Shown: piece after piece, positions 11,480 through 24,089 of the stretch
How the letters are laid out: the number at the start of each line of letters is the position of its first letter
Position numbering within the stretch: the first letter of the stretch is position 1
Assembly (NCBI RefSeq): GCF_030272615.1
Contig: NC_081415.1
Coordinates: 623,161,740-623,225,739 of the forward strand
Reading direction: 5' to 3'
DNA length: 64,000 nt
Source: Cryptomeria japonica
Lineage: Eukaryota; Streptophyta; Pinopsida; Cupressales; Cupressaceae
Made by a program: the position numbers and the translations under genes
The notes under the pieces: generated by a model
Seen by the model: the letters and a program-made list of their open reading frames with translations, nothing else
Told to the model about the DNA's origin: nothing
Database searches by the model: none

Positions 11480-11695
11480 TATGCAAATCAATGAATGAAG
11501 GTGAAGATTCATCTACCTCAAATGGTGAAGATTCTACCCAAGCAATTCCATAAATTATGCAAATATTATGCAAATCCGAAATTCCTCATGCAAATATTAT
11601 GCAAATCCGAAGATTCAATGAATGAAGGTGAAGATTTAGAAATTCCTCATATTATGCAAATCTGAAACAAAGGTGAAGAGTCTACCTTGAATGGT
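11480..11695. repeat. Degenerate short tandem repeats
   Basis: AATGAATGAAGGTGAAGAT, CAAATATTATGCAAATCCGA and AAATTCCTCAT are reiterated two to four times in shuffled order across about 200 bp. There is no coding potential. Confidence 0.7.
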
Positions 11696-11699
11696 GAGT

Positions 11700-13730
11700 G
11701 TGCCATTTTATCTTGCTAGGGGTTGAGCTCAACGTGGAAGCCTGGGTGAGATTGCAAATGTCCCAAATTACTTGCCATCTTTTTTTTTTTTAGTATAATG
11801 CCCATTTTCATCACAATTGCAACGAACGCAGGCCCTTTTTTGAAAAAACAAACAAATTTCATTGCTAATGTCTTCTTTGTCGAAACCAAATGGGAAATTA
11901 TCATCAGAGTTTTGACGAATTTGTGCATTTCTTAAAAAAAAGTTAAATTTGGTCACAATATACCTTCTCCATTGGAAACCTCCGTCGGAATTATAGACCA
12001 AATGTATTAGTGTAGAGGAAGACATCCAACCTTTATGCCCAAGATTAAAGAAAGTGGAAAGAGGAGCTTAAGGGTAAACATAATATATTGAGAAGGGGTC
12101 ACAACTTGCATGTCATCATAGAGACGACTGGTTACCACTCCCCATTCGAACAAATCCTTCTTTAGGTTCCTTACGGTTTTCTTCCTCAAACACCTTGCCA
12201 GCTATTGACATAGTAGAAGCAAAGAATGTGTCATGGGTGGCTTTTTCTGATAAGACAAGACTTTCATTCCCCCTCTGACAATCCTCCAAACTTTTACAGC
12301 CCCTCTGACAATGAGCAACCTTATACCAAAGAAAGAACATCCATTGAATGTCAAAAAATATGTAGCAACTCCATGCACGATCTTGTTCAAACACCATCTT
12401 CTTCGCTTATGAAAAACTGCTTGAAAATGAAAGTTTTTATTCTTTTCTACCAATTGAATCATCACCCCACTAAATTTATAATTGAAAATCAATTTAAAAA
12501 TGGTGGTGCTTATTCATGTGAAAATTCATCATCCCAATACTTCGTACTCATCTTCCTAGCTGTAAATTCTAGAAATCATGCCTACCAAACCCAAGTCATT
12601 GTCGCATCTAGGCCATCAATTCATTTCCTCCTACTAAGGTTCATCTTATGAGAATGATCTTGTTTCGATCTTACTCCTCCTTGAGTGTACAATTTCTGCT
12701 TCAGAATCCTTGACAACAAGTAACCTCTAATTTATCAGAGAAATTCATGATCTCCCATCTTTAGAAACTCTGTCATAGATCCTCCCTAGCCTGGCAAATC
12801 AAATGATTACCCATGGTCAATCTGACATTGACCGTCCATCGTGGCTTGTGGACCCATCAAATATGTGACGTAGCAGTGCCAACTCACCTTCTAACCCAGC
12901 ATTGTCATTGGCCACACCGTCGGTCTTCTCAGTCATCCTGAGACATGTGGCATCATCTCATGATGCCACAGTCCATAAAATTATTGCATCTTCCTTCCTG
13001 AGGCTATGAGGAATGTTGGATCTACTCACTCTTTACCTTCCAACCATAGTGTCCACCAAGCTTTGTAAATTAAACATCGGGCACCTTTCCTCCTAGATTA
13101 AAACATCTTCATCAATTATGAGCATCTGCAGAAACATACACCCTTAGTAGTCCAAACTTTACCCATTGGAAGCTGGTAATCAAATGTTTGAAAGGTCAAA
13201 CTGCCAGCTTGTCCTACCTACTCAAGAAATGTGGCATCATCCCATGATGTCGTGGTCTGTATCTTTCTTACACTTTTGATCATGGGGAAACATGAACTAT
13301 TAGATCTACCCTAGCTTTAGCCACTGGCCGAAACATTGGATCTTTACACTTAGGAAAATTATAACAAGTGCTAGCATATATATTAAAAAGGGAGCAATCA
13401 AAAGGAAATATTTCAGGTAGAGTAAGGAAAATATAAAGGGACCGATCGAAAACAACTTAATGCTTAGGAAATAAAAAGGCCCCGCCAATAGTAACTAACC
13501 CTTGGATTAAGTGGAAAAAGGTAATGACAAAATATAACAAGCTTAGGGTCTTTTATAAGACTTTATCAAAATGCATAAACCCTAAACCCTAGACCTTGAA
13601 CTTTGACAAAGGGCAAAACAATTCTAGAATGACCAATATTTTGACTCAACCATGAAAATTTTTGTGCAGTCATTTTTAGGACTATCACCTTGAATTAGTC
13701 TTGGGTTCCAGAAAGATGCGATATCCTTTA
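11700..13730. other. Gene-free stretch with a 25-bp palindrome
   Basis: Several frames of 60-140 codons are open here, but none shows recognisable motifs and opposite-strand frames overlap one another, so none is called. TGTGGCATCAT at 12946 and ATGATGCCACA at 12960 form a perfect 11-bp inverted repeat around CTC. A diverged second copy (TGTGGCATCATCCCATGATG) lies near 13,222. Confidence 0.5.
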
Positions 13731-13738
13731 TGCACCGT

Positions 13739-13924
13739 CTACATCAGAACATTGAACACCACATTCCTTAAACATCGCCAACTTCTTTTTTCTAGTTTTC
13801 CAGATAACATCTTAGTTTCCTGTACAAGGCAAATCTCAGGTTTATGATCCCTCACTAAATTATAAAGGAGATCATGTTTATGGGGGTGGTTAAGCTCCCA
13901 AATATTCCAAGATATGATCTTCAT
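13739..13924 (-). pseudogene. LINE ORF2 N-terminus (apurinic endonuclease start), truncated
   Basis: The minus frame starts MKIISWNIWELNHPHKHDLL and continues LVRDHKPEICLVQETKM. This is the first part of the endonuclease domain of plant L1-type LINE ORF2 (consensus MKIxSWNxRGLN...KxDxxxLQETK), including the Asn and Glu metal-site positions. The ATG follows directly after the ORF1 stop. Homology ends after about 45-60 residues, so most of the endonuclease and all of the RT are missing. The element is either 3'-deleted or interrupted. Confidence 0.85.
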
Positions 13925-15480
13925 TTAACAAGGGGGATCCAATCCCCATGTATTAGAGAGTTCTTTGGGCTCATTTGCTATCTCTTCTCTACTTTGGTTA
14001 TCCCTATTGAACATATTTGGTGATCTTCCCACACTTGTTGTTTCTGATCCATAATTTGTTCTTTGTCGATTCCTTTTTTTAACTCCAACCGAGCCCCGAG
14101 TAGAAGTGTTTTCCAAAGGGGAGTGGGAACTGCACTAATGGTTCCGAGATTTGAATTCAATAAAGGGATTTGTTTCCTCATTTCCCAAATTAGAAGTAGT
14201 CATTTCCAACTGCTCACGTGCAATCTGAGAGCAAGGGGGTTCTGAGGCATTTCCCACATCAATAACCACCTTGAGAACCTGTTCTTCTTGGGTGGACAAA
14301 GAAAGGATGCCCGAATTTAAATTTTCATTGACAACCTGTGAAACTTGTTAAGGAACCTCCACTTGAGTAGGAGAATCTTTGATATTTGGGGGAACTCCTT
14401 TTTCTTTGAGTGTAACTCTCCTAGCAAAAGATTGATCTTACATATCACCATTATTAATCATCTTCATAGATGGTCTTTCCTAGGTCAGAGGAATTTTCCT
14501 CCCATTAGTTAGAGCATTATGTAGATTATCCCCAGTGGGAATAGACTAGGAGGATTTCTTTTTCCAAAAAAATTTCATCGAGGGCTTCTTCGAGCAATCC
14601 CTAGCCCAATGCCTCACTTTCCTACAATGAAAAAAATAAAAGGGCATGAACTCATATTCCATATTTTGTATCCATTTCCTTAACTTCAAGTTAAAAGATA
14701 TTTCAAGGGGAAGATCTATTGACTGTTTGATATTCACACAAATCTAGGCATAAACTAGTCATTTTTTGGCTGCAGTCATGGGATCCAAGTAAAGGAGCTC
14801 ACCAAAACAAGCAACCAAACTAGCAAAAATCTCCTCATCTCAATATTCCAAGGGGAGTTTGGGAAGGCGGACCCAAATGGGGGCTTCATTAAATTTCCAA
14901 TATTTAGGATTAAAGTCAGGTTCCCATTTTTTCAAAGGCGGAGAGGACTTACTCAGCATCCAAGAGCCCCCAGATAAGACAAATTTTAGATCTTCGTCAG
15001 AGTTAAAGGAAAAGGAAAAAAGTTTTTGGCCATGGCCACCACCTCAATCTAACCTTTTTCTTTCCATTTACGGGTGACCCAGGCTTGAATTGAATGAATA
15101 TTAAGATAGTGACCCACAAATTTTCCAACTAAAACAGAGGCCATATTCACCATGGTTTAATCCACAATACAGTCTGGTATTGAGAAGGCAAAAATACCTA
15201 AGGCAAGGTCTGCAGTATGAGAAATAGGGGAAACCAACTTACCTTTAGGGCAAGAACCAAAAATTGCAAACCATTTCTTGTTTCATTCGAAAGAAGACAA
15301 CGAATCCAATTTGCTAGTGGATTTCCTAGGCCCCTTTGGGTTATGTGAGGTAGTCGGCCTGTCAGTCGATACCTCATTATCACACATTGGAACTTTCAGA
15401 GTACCTCTATCCCACACAACACTACCTCCTTCATCCAATTTCCCATCATCCTTTTCATACCTTGTGATGATCTCCACATG
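13925..15480 (-). pseudogene. LINE ORF1 (DUF4283 plus CCHC zinc knuckle)
   Basis: One minus-strand frame can be followed for about 500 codons with roughly ten stops. It holds LDSLSSFE, GKFVGHYLNIHSIQAWVTRK, FFSFSFNSDEDLKFVLSGGS, PLKKWEPDFNPKY, APIWVRLPKLPLEY and a knuckle FFHCRKVRHWARDC. These mark the DUF4283 RNA-binding-like domain and zinc knuckle of plant L1 ORF1. The first Cys of the knuckle is replaced by Phe. The C-terminal part is hydrophilic. The frame ends at the TAA that directly precedes the ORF2 ATG. Stops include TGA in likely former Arg or Trp codons. The 5' boundary beyond 15,480 was not found. Confidence 0.85.
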
Positions 15481-15489
15481 ATCTCCATT

Positions 15490-16060
15490 GCATCTTTGAA
15501 TTGGACATCGAAAAAATATTTAATATTTTAAAAATATAGTACCATTAGGTAAATGTTAACATCAATGTTTTTTTCTATTCATGGTTTTTTAGGTACATCA
15601 CTTTAACTTTACCACTTCGTTTCTTTGTGTTAGGTTGATTTAATAAAAAGTAAGCACATGTTCAGTGATTGGGGTTGAATGATAGCTATATTATGGTCTT
15701 TTAGTGAGTGCACATATTTAAAGAATGACCTAAGATGTGTGAATTTCTTGATTGGACACATGGACATTGCATTGGAAGAGGTTGATGTTTCATAATTTCA
15801 TTATGGCTTTTGGAGTTTTTTTAATATCTTTATTACTAAATAATATATTATGGATGGATTGGGAACTTATATTTTCCCCTCTTAACTATTTTCCATTTAA
15901 TCTTTTGGTATGTATTTGATCTTTGTATTATGATTATTATGTAAAATTTTCTGCATTCTTTATCTCAAAAGGCTATGTAGGCAATGGTTTAATGAACTTG
16001 GTAATTTCTTAAAATTATTGAATGAAAGTGTGTATCTACATTGAAAACCATGAATGAGAC
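15490..16060. other. AT-rich stretch without genes
   Basis: Nothing recognisable on either strand. It is presumably the LINE 5' flank and old spacer. Confidence 0.5.
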
Positions 16061-16079
16061 ACAAATTTAAAAAGGGATG

Positions 16080-16440
16080 AATACTAAATGGTGGGAGACT
16101 AGTAGATGGTTGAAGAGTAAATGGTAGATGAGGCTTGTATGGTACAAGTAAGGGTTAAGGTAGATATAATAATCAATAAAGATAATGTATGATAGGAACA
16201 AGTAACCTTTGAATTTTGTAGTCCATATTTATTTTTAAAAAAAAGAAGAAGAAGGAAGTATATCCACTAGCTTTTTAGGGTGCTCTACATTACATAAAAG
16301 AGCTAACTCAATTTTGAACTCATGAATTTTCATATGAACATAATGATCATGCTCCTCATTGTTCTCATTATGAGCATCAACAAGGTTTGTAGTTTCATTG
16401 GTTCAGGCCATGTTTGGGTTTAGAAAAACAATGAGAACTC
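16080..16440 (-). repeat. Copy A of an uncharacterised dispersed repeat with a conserved frame
   Basis: The minus strand here reads DAHNENNEEHDHYVHM and FKIELALLCNVEHPKKLV. The same protein segment is seen in copies D (56.4 kb), E (63.9 kb) and B (50.4 kb) as NENNKKCDLDAYLNN, FEKELAILAN and DHPRQLTIMFHDVF. DNA similarity includes GAATACTAAATGGTGGGAGACTAGTAG against GATACTAAAGGGTTGTAGACTAGTAG in copy E. This is the most diverged copy. No named domain was recognised. Confidence 0.55.
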
Positions 16441-16978
16441 CATCATATTGAATGATTAAGATACTGAGTAGCACAAGGAAGGAATAGAAGGTAACAAAAT
16501 AAATCTCAAAATGCAAGGAGTACGGGATAGTCTCGTACTGATATAAGCCATTTGTAGACCCATATACAAACTACCCAACAATGTGAACTATAAAAATATT
16601 ATTCTTTTTTCTTTTATTCTTTTTCTTTTTCATGAAGAAACATATTCTAATAGATTAGAAAAGATTTAAAGCTTGTAGTCAAGGAGAGTAAAATGATGTC
16701 TACATAATATTTACTTTACATAAAACACCAAATATTAATACACCATTATTGAATGGTCCTTTAGTTCTTTAAAATAATATTAATTAATATATTTAAAGAT
16801 TTTAAGACATAATATATTTATATATTTAAAGTAATATATTTAAACATGTATTTGACCACTCAAAAGCGAGAAAATTAAGGCCAATAAGCCAAATTTACAT
16901 TTAAAATATTAAAGAAAAATGGGAACACAGAGAATTTAATCTTTGAATGTGTAGGAAAAATTGAAAGTTAGTTGGAAA

Positions 16979-19232
16979 TGTAGCATCATAAATTGTACAC
17001 ACTTGCTAAAGTGGTACAATTCTACGCTTAGTTTAGCACCCACCTTAGTGTGTTTGTATCTTGCATTGCAATTTCCCTTTACGAATTTAATTAATAAATT
17101 TAATTAAATCTGAAGTCACATTTCATCACTCCCTACATCATAAAATTGGGCCCTTTATCCTAAGTGCACCCCTTTTTATTTTATTCCTCCAAAAAATAAT
17201 TAAATTGTAAACCCTAATTATATCTTATTTCGACGTTTAAGGCCCGATTTCACATATCCAAACATCTTGAAATCAGTTGTAACTTTGGGATTCACTCTAA
17301 TATCATCATATCTAATGGCCCTAAAAAATTGGTGAAAAGTTGGTTAGACCGTGCATAAGTTATGCACGGTCCCTGACATTTTTCCCAAAATTTCGAGAGC
17401 ATAGTTCTATGATATTATAATTCTTAACCCCAAGAAATTGGTAGAAAATTCAATCTCTAAGTCATCCTAAAGATGAAATTAAGATCTAGGGTTTCATAGA
17501 TAAGAGCTCTCTTTCTTCATTTGAAGGCCAAGAAGAAATTTTTGGCTGTTTTCTAGCCATCACAAGGATCCTTCTATGTAGTGAAACAAAAGGTCTTTTG
17601 GAGTCTTTGACAACATTCAAAATCTATTGATAATTCATCAAGCATTCTTTCATCAATTGGGGGCTTTTGAAGATGTAGGAAATCAACAGGAGATCATCGA
17701 CTGAAGATTGGCTTGTACCCCTCCCTTGGGGTTGGGTATGATTTCATGTCTTTGTATGAGATTCATTATATCAATTTGTAGATTTAAATTTATGCTTTTG
17801 ATCAATTAGCATCATTGATTTAGAGCATTTAATTTTTCAATTATGATCATTTAGGGTTTACTCTTTAAAGCATAGGGTTACTCTAGATTGTTTGCATTCA
17901 TCATTTTAGGGTCTTTGCACCAAAATTATTATATTTATATATATGTGAGTATATATCTTCATCATACTTATTAATAAATGCACCATCATAGTACTTAATC
18001 TTATATATAATAGTCATTAAAATAAGATCTAAGGTTTCATAGATAAGAGCTCTCTCTCTTCATTTGAAGGCCAAGAAGAAAATTTTGGCTGTTTTCTAGC
18101 CATCACAAGGATCCTTCTATGTAGTGAAACAAAAGGTCTTTTGGATTCTTTGACAACATTCAACATCTATCAAGAATTCATCAAGCATTATTTCATCAAT
18201 TGGGGGTTTTTGAAGATGTAGGAAATCAATAGGAGATCACCGACTGAAGATTGGCTTGTACCCCTCCCTTGGGGTTGGGTATGATTTCATGTATTTGTAT
18301 GAGCTTCATTATATCAATTTGAAGATTTAAATTTATTCTTTTGATCAATTAGAATCATTTATTTAGAGCATTTACTTTTTCAATTATGATCATTTAGGGT
18401 TTACTCTTTAAAGCATAGGGTTACTCTAGATTGTTTGCATTCATCATTTTAGGGTCTTGCACACACACAATATTCCTGCACACACTATTTTACTATATAA
18501 ATAGACTATTTGTTGAGGTGGAAATAACCAAAATAGGGATTTGACTAAGGAAAAACCCCATATAGTTACCCAAAAGCCTATTTTCAATTGCAGGTGCAAG
18601 TACAAGATCCGATCGTTGCTGCAAATTTCAAGTCTGGCAGAGCACACAAACATAGTCCTGAGGATCAAACTTGAGTAGAAATCATTGGGACAGGGGCATG
18701 GTGCCTTGGTCCTTCCTAGGACATGGGCGTACCACCCTAGTCCTACATAGGATAGGGGCGTGGCACCCTGGTACTCCTAGTTTCAGGTGAAATTTGGGAG
18801 GTTGAGGGCCTAGAACATCAAGATTGCAATCTCTCAGTTGCAACTTCATGTTTGCAAAATTAGGACAGGGTTGTGGCACCCTTATTTGGAGAAGTTTGAC
18901 TCATTTTCTAGTGCTAGATACACATTCAAATTCCTCCCCCTTCTCTTCTTTCAGTATCTCAGTTTCAGTCCTGTAAGTTTCTGCAATTTCAATTGATATA
19001 TGCTTCATTGTTCATCGCCTAGTCTAGTTGATCAATCACAACCTATTTTTCACATCTTCTCTTAATCTTTTACAAGAGGAATATAAATCCTAAGAGATAA
19101 TCCTTGGCTCTCTTTCTCATAAGAAGCAGCCAAAGTGAGCTATCTCTCTAGGCTCGTTCGTATTCCCAATGTGTTTGCAAAAGTGGGATTAGGTCCTAGT
19201 CACTTGGTCTTGCTTTTTTTTTTCCTTCCACA
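16979..19232 (+). mobile_element. Ty3/Gypsy-type LTR (5' LTR), with internal duplication
   Basis: The block starts TGTAGCATCATAAATTGTA and ends TTCCACA. It lies just upstream of a PBS-like TGGTGAACTCGACGTGA and of a leader and decayed gag-protease frame on the plus strand, so it is read as the element's 5' LTR (about 2.25 kb). Segments 17481-17920 and 18024-18462 are near-identical direct repeats that account for part of its length. The matching 3' LTR is not in the window because the element is cut at 21,730. The start is inferred from the TG/CA rule only. Confidence 0.55.
17481..18462. repeat. Direct duplication of about 440 bp, period 543 bp, within the Gypsy LTR
   Basis: AAGATCTAGGGTTTCATAG at 17481 and AAGATCTAAGGTTTCATAG at 18024 start two copies that both include CCAAGAAGAAA, CCCCTCCCTTGGGGTTGGGT and TTTAGGGTTTACTCTTTAAA. 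They end near TTTTAGGGTCTT at about 17,910 and 18,455. A spacer of about 100 bp (with ATATATA runs) separates them. Confidence 0.9.
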
Positions 19233-19234
19233 TT

Positions 19235-19260
19235 TTGGTGAACTCGACGTGAATCCAATC
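19235..19260 (+). promoter_or_regulatory. Candidate primer-binding site of the Gypsy element
   Basis: TGGTGAACTCGACGTGAAT begins a few bases after the LTR-terminal CA and starts with TGG, as needed to pair with a tRNA CCA end. The particular tRNA was not identified. Confidence 0.4.
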
Positions 19261-19563
19261 TTCTTTAATTTTCATTTATGTGTTTTTTCTATTTTAAATT
19301 CAAATATACATTTACAAGTTTCAATTCCTTGCAAATTAAAAAAATTTAGGGGTCAATTTTGTTAAAACCCTAATTTTTCAATTCAAAATTGAACTTGTGG
19401 ATAGCTTAATTTGGATCACTAATTTCAGATCTGATTTAGGAACACATTTCACTCATAAATTTTATTTTTTAAATCAGCATTTAGAGTGTTTGCATTGGTT
19501 AAAAGTGAACATTTCCTTATATATTTTTCATATGTTATCATTTGAAAGAGGAAAATTATTGTC

Positions 19564-21730
19564 ATGATGCATTCACTTCATAAATGTGATAATGGTTTAG
19601 CTTCTCTTTCTTCACTTTTTCCATCTCTTAAAGAACCTTCTCCTATATATGAAAACATTTTAGTACCTAAAAGAGTTCTTACCAACTCCTTCAAAACTTT
19701 CCCATGCTCTAAGGATGAAGATTTGAAGAGTGGTCCTGACAATTCTCCTAAATTGTGTCCTTCCCATCTAGCTATCTTAGAGGAAGAGGATGATATCATA
19801 AACACTTTTCTTAACTTGTTACTTTACCTTCTTTACATGACATCTCTCTAAGTGAAAAGGTATTGATGGACATTGACTTATCTTATCCTAAATTTGGTCT
19901 TACCAATGGGGGCATGTTAGTGCAATAAGAGGTTATGGGCACTTATTTCAAAGATATCCTTCCTAAGCATGAATATTTGGAGAAAGATTTTCATCTCCCT
20001 CCTAAAGAATACTCGCCTCATGAGGATTATTTTGTGCAAGAAAATGGTATTGTCCCTACTTTTCCTAGTGATGTCATTTCCTCTTTTGACTTCAACAAAA
20101 TTCCCACTAGAGATGATGCATTAATGAGAAATGCTTCTCCTTGCCCCGAAGCTCGTCTTACCCATAAATATGCCTTAGAAAAAGAAGATGAAATCATAAT
20201 CAATTTCCTTAAGTCTCTCTCCCCTAAACATCCTGCTGAACACATTTTGACGCAAGAGGATTATTTAAAGACATGTAGTGATGCTCTCCCTCCTAAGGAT
20301 GAAGAATTAATGAACAATGTTATCCCTTCTCCCAAAATTGGCAATAACAATAAGGACATCTTTGTGAAAGATATTTCTAATAATTTTTTCAATGAGCTCA
20401 CTATTTGGGATTTAAAACTAGAAGAAGGTGTTGATTATTTTCTACTCCATGAGAGAACCCTAGCCAAAGGGGATGAAATCATGATTGATAACTCTCTAGA
20501 TAGCATCTCACCTTCCATGAATCTCAATCATTTTTTCTCTAAAGGTAAGGCATCTCCTTCTCCCAAACTAGGTTCTACTCATAAGGATACCTTAGTTCAA
20601 GAAGAGATTGTTAACATCTCTTTCAAAGGTCTCCCTCTCAAAGGTGAAACTTTAGAGAGTAGTGTTGATCCTTCTCCTAGAGAGTCTATTCCCCATGTAG
20701 ATCCTTTGATGATAAAGGATGATATGACCTTTTCTACTAATTATCTTCCTTCTAAAGCATCAATTCCCACTCCTAGTCTACCTCCTAAAATTGATCTTAT
20801 CCATGATAAACTTTTAGAGAGACTATCAACAATTCTTCCAAAAATCTTGTCCATTCTTCTTCTAAAATTCATAAGGACACCTTTGATATTCCTAAACAAT
20901 CTTCAATCAATTTGATACATTTGAATGAAACACCTAATAAACCCCTCTTCAGAGTTCAAGGTGCTTGTCCTTCTCAAATTTCTCAATGTAAGCCTATCTT
21001 AGTGGTTCAAGGTGGTTATGCTAATGATTCTTTTTGTACTCCTAAGAAACCTGTAATTACTATGCAAATAGGTCATCCTACTAAGAGTCCTTATGAGTAT
21101 GCTAAGAAAATCACTAAAGAGATTTATCATGTGGTTGCTCATACCTACAACACAAAAAACAATAGGCAACCTAATCCTCTTCCAGTTATCCCAACTTCAC
21201 TTCCTCCCTATTAGCCTACTCTTCCAAAAGTACCTCGTATATAACAAACTCTTATTAAGGAGTATGATCTCATTGAACAACTTAAAGCTACTCCTGCCAA
21301 GATTTATATTTGGGATTTGGTTCAAACTTCGCTTGCTTATCATGGGATGTTACAAGATGCTTTGAACAACTTAGATGTACCACCTGCAGTGGCACCTAAT
21401 AACATGGCTTGTTTGATTCATCCTACAAACAAACCCAAAGCTCAAATTGCATTCACATAAGATGATTTACCTTCTCATGAAATCCAACATAAATATGATC
21501 CTCTTATGATTGTGATTATTATCACCAATAATGCTATAAGACAAACCCTTGTAGACAATGGATTTGGCCTTAATGTTTGTAGTGTGGACTTATTGGATAA
21601 GATTAATGTGGATCTTTCTCTCATTGAACCCTCTTCTATTTATATCTGAGGCTTTGATAATTTTCCTAAACAATCTTTAGGTATCATAACCTTGCCTGCT
21701 AAGGTAGGTCCTATTACTATATCTACACGT
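19564..21730 (+). pseudogene. Gypsy-type gag-protease region, frameshifted and interrupted
   Basis: The reading frame passes through three phases: 19564-19851, 19935-20915 (326 codons) and 20912-21730. The middle part is hydrophilic and built of loose repeats (LPPKDEELM, SPKIGNNNKD, SPKLGSTHKD). The last part reads YDLIEQLKATPAKIYIWDLV, LAYHGMLQDALNNLDVPP and then LVDNGFGLNVCSVDLLDKI. The latter fits a retropepsin segment of plant Gypsy elements with the active-site D-(T/S)-G changed to DNG. In-frame stops are TAG, TAA, TAA and TGA. The frame ends exactly where a Copia LTR begins at 21,731, before any RT, so the element is nonfunctional. The large N-terminal repetitive section is not a standard gag fold that I recognise. 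Confidence 0.7.
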
Positions 21731-23040
21731 TGTTGGCATTTGCATGAAGATTGCATTAATGATATGTTATGTTGTCATTGATGTCAATTAACCAGTAATG
21801 ATATTGTTTATATTGTTGTAATATTGTTATTGAAACTGGTAGGAAGAATTTGTGGAGTGAATTGGTAACCAGTGTAAACCCTATCTATTGATGTAACTGG
21901 TAAACCCTACCTATTGTTTTTTATAAACCCTAGCCGAATAAGTATGGTGAATTTGTTATATTGGATTATGATCTAATGATGAGCGGTAATGATTATGACA
22001 TGTATGATTATTGTATGAAGACAATTCCAAGAGATTTTGGTGAGTTGTTATAATGGTTTTTGTCTAGGGAATGAGCAAATATATTGCATCTAATACAAAG
22101 CGTGTGATGAGTTACTAAGTTCGATGAAGTGGTGATCAAGGTGCGATCAAGGTTTTCTTGATTGATGTGCAGAGATTGCTATGCAATCCAATGGTCATAC
22201 TTGAACTGATTTGTTTGTAATTTCTATGAGAATTAGGATTTTATTGTGTTACTAACCTTATTGATTTGTTTATAAGGTCGATGAAGTTGTTTAGTTTAAT
22301 GAGTTGGCAAAGAGTGAGAACAAATTAGTTGAGTGTGTGGTTTCTAAACCAGATGATGTATCTGTTGTTGAGTAAAGGCAAATAGGAGCATGAAATGGAT
22401 TTTATCAAGCAAGCGTAGTGCTATTCAGACAGATCAACAAACTCCTGTTGTTTTCTAACAATTACAGCAGAATTGAAATCCCCTACCTGGGTAAGCTCTA
22501 ACAATCTCGGTGTTATTCAAATCCTCTAACAAGGTGATCCATTAGATTGGAGTTTCAAATCCTCTACCGAGGTTACTCCTTACAGGGTATTGCTTCTAAC
22601 AAGGTATTTGTAGTCAATCCCTTAACTAGGTGATTCCTAACAGGATTAGTTCTTAATAGGACCTTTTGTAAAGCTTTAATAGGCTAGGCTCCTAACAAGG
22701 TGAGCTTTAGAAGAGTTTAGATAGTTATCTCGTGAGTCTCATCTCACTATGGTTTTTACCTATTTTGGTTTCCACGTCAAGAATATTTGTGTCAAGTGGT
22801 GAATGTTTTTGTGGTTATGTTTTCATGGTTGATTTACTTAACTACTTAACTATTTTGATAAGTCATGATAACCGGAAGCATTGATAAATGAAGAAGTTGT
22901 TTACTATTAATTTTTTGTAATAGTAAATCAATTTATCTTATGATTTTTTATCTTGACAAAGGTATTACATTGTTAGTTCTAAGCTTACTTTGAGAGAATA
23001 ATTTTTGAGATTGGTGAAGTTTGTATCAGTTTTTCTGTTG
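21731..23040 (+). mobile_element. Copia LTR fragment inserted in the Gypsy protease region
   Basis: It begins TGTTGGCATTTGCATGAAGATTGCATTA, which is the start of the Copia 2 LTRs (TGTTGGCATTTCATTTAG at 47,186). It then follows the same order of blocks: TGATGTCAATT, GAACTGATTTGTTTGTAAT, TCTATGAGA, AGGAGCATGAA, CCTCTACCGAGGTTACTCCT and TCCACGTCAAGAATA. It lacks the LTR 3' end and no PBS follows. Divergence from the Copia 2 LTRs is clear, so it is an older or sister family. Confidence 0.8.
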
Positions 23041-24080
23041 TCACTCAAATTGCACCCGTAGTGCACAAGCTGAAAGCTCAAGCAACATGGTGACACATGG
23101 GATAATTCTCAGGCTTGTGGGTTGCCTATAGTGAGAATTAACCTCCAGATGAAGGGTTGGTTCCTTATGAAAAACTCTAAAAATTTATCAAGAAAAGGGA
23201 TAGGAAAACTTAAAATGAAACTAGAAAGAAATTGCAAATGCTAAACGAAGGTGAAGCATCAATAAAATATCTCAAAAATGACAGAGATACAATCCTAAAA
23301 ACAACAATCTGCACAAATAGACTTCTGGTTCATAACACATAAATATTTCATGCAAAGGATTTAAACTTCAAGAAATTGAAAGGAAAGAGAAACTTTCACT
23401 ATCAACCAAATGAACCAATTTATCACACTGCACAACCTGTGACTTACAAATGAGACAGAAAATTCAAAGGTTATCTAGACAATAACAAAATAAACTAACT
23501 CTCAATCAAGGATAAGAAAATGAACTGTAAAGACATAAGGCATAAGATAGTAACTTTTATTCAAAATTTTGTCATAAAACTAGATATGAGCTACAAGAAT
23601 GTATTCTCTGCTAAAACCAGCCAGAGAATCATCAAGAACTAGTGAAGAAAGATAAAAAAATTTCAATTTATACAAAAACCTTCCAAAAGGTAGAGGAAAG
23701 ATAACTCTAGAATGACTGAAGATGAACTCCCACTAAAAATATCTCCTCTAAAAACTGATCCTCTCGTATAAATAAAAAATCCATAAAAAAGGCTCAAAAT
23801 CATGAGAAAAACTCATGCAATTCAATTCAAACTCTTAGTCAACTAAAAGTTGACCCATATGGCACTCAAAATCAATTCTTATCACCTCAAGATCATCAGA
23901 AAGACTCATGCAGACTTTCTCTGAGCTGAGTAACTGAGCCTCAAACTACCTGATGGCTTTTTCTTCTCATTTCGCATGGATCCCAGGATGCTACTTTGCC
24001 TGCCACCACTTTCAGCTTCTGACTATAACTAGCATTTATTTCTTCATTGGGTCATCAAGTTAGGACTGGAATTCTTATTC
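23041..24080. other. Stretch without recognisable genes
   Basis: AT-rich sequence without a supported frame; several short direct repeats but no clear ends. Possibly the body of an unrecognised LTR. Confidence 0.4.
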
Positions 24081-24089
24081 TGATGGCCA

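Noticed and set aside
12116-12651. Overlapping frames of 93-141 codons on both strands
   Set aside because: No motif, mutual overlap on opposite strands and no homologous copy in the window.
13573-13595. CCCTAAACCCTAGACC, a possible interstitial telomere repeat
   Set aside because: Only about two units; it is expected by chance in AT-rich plant DNA.
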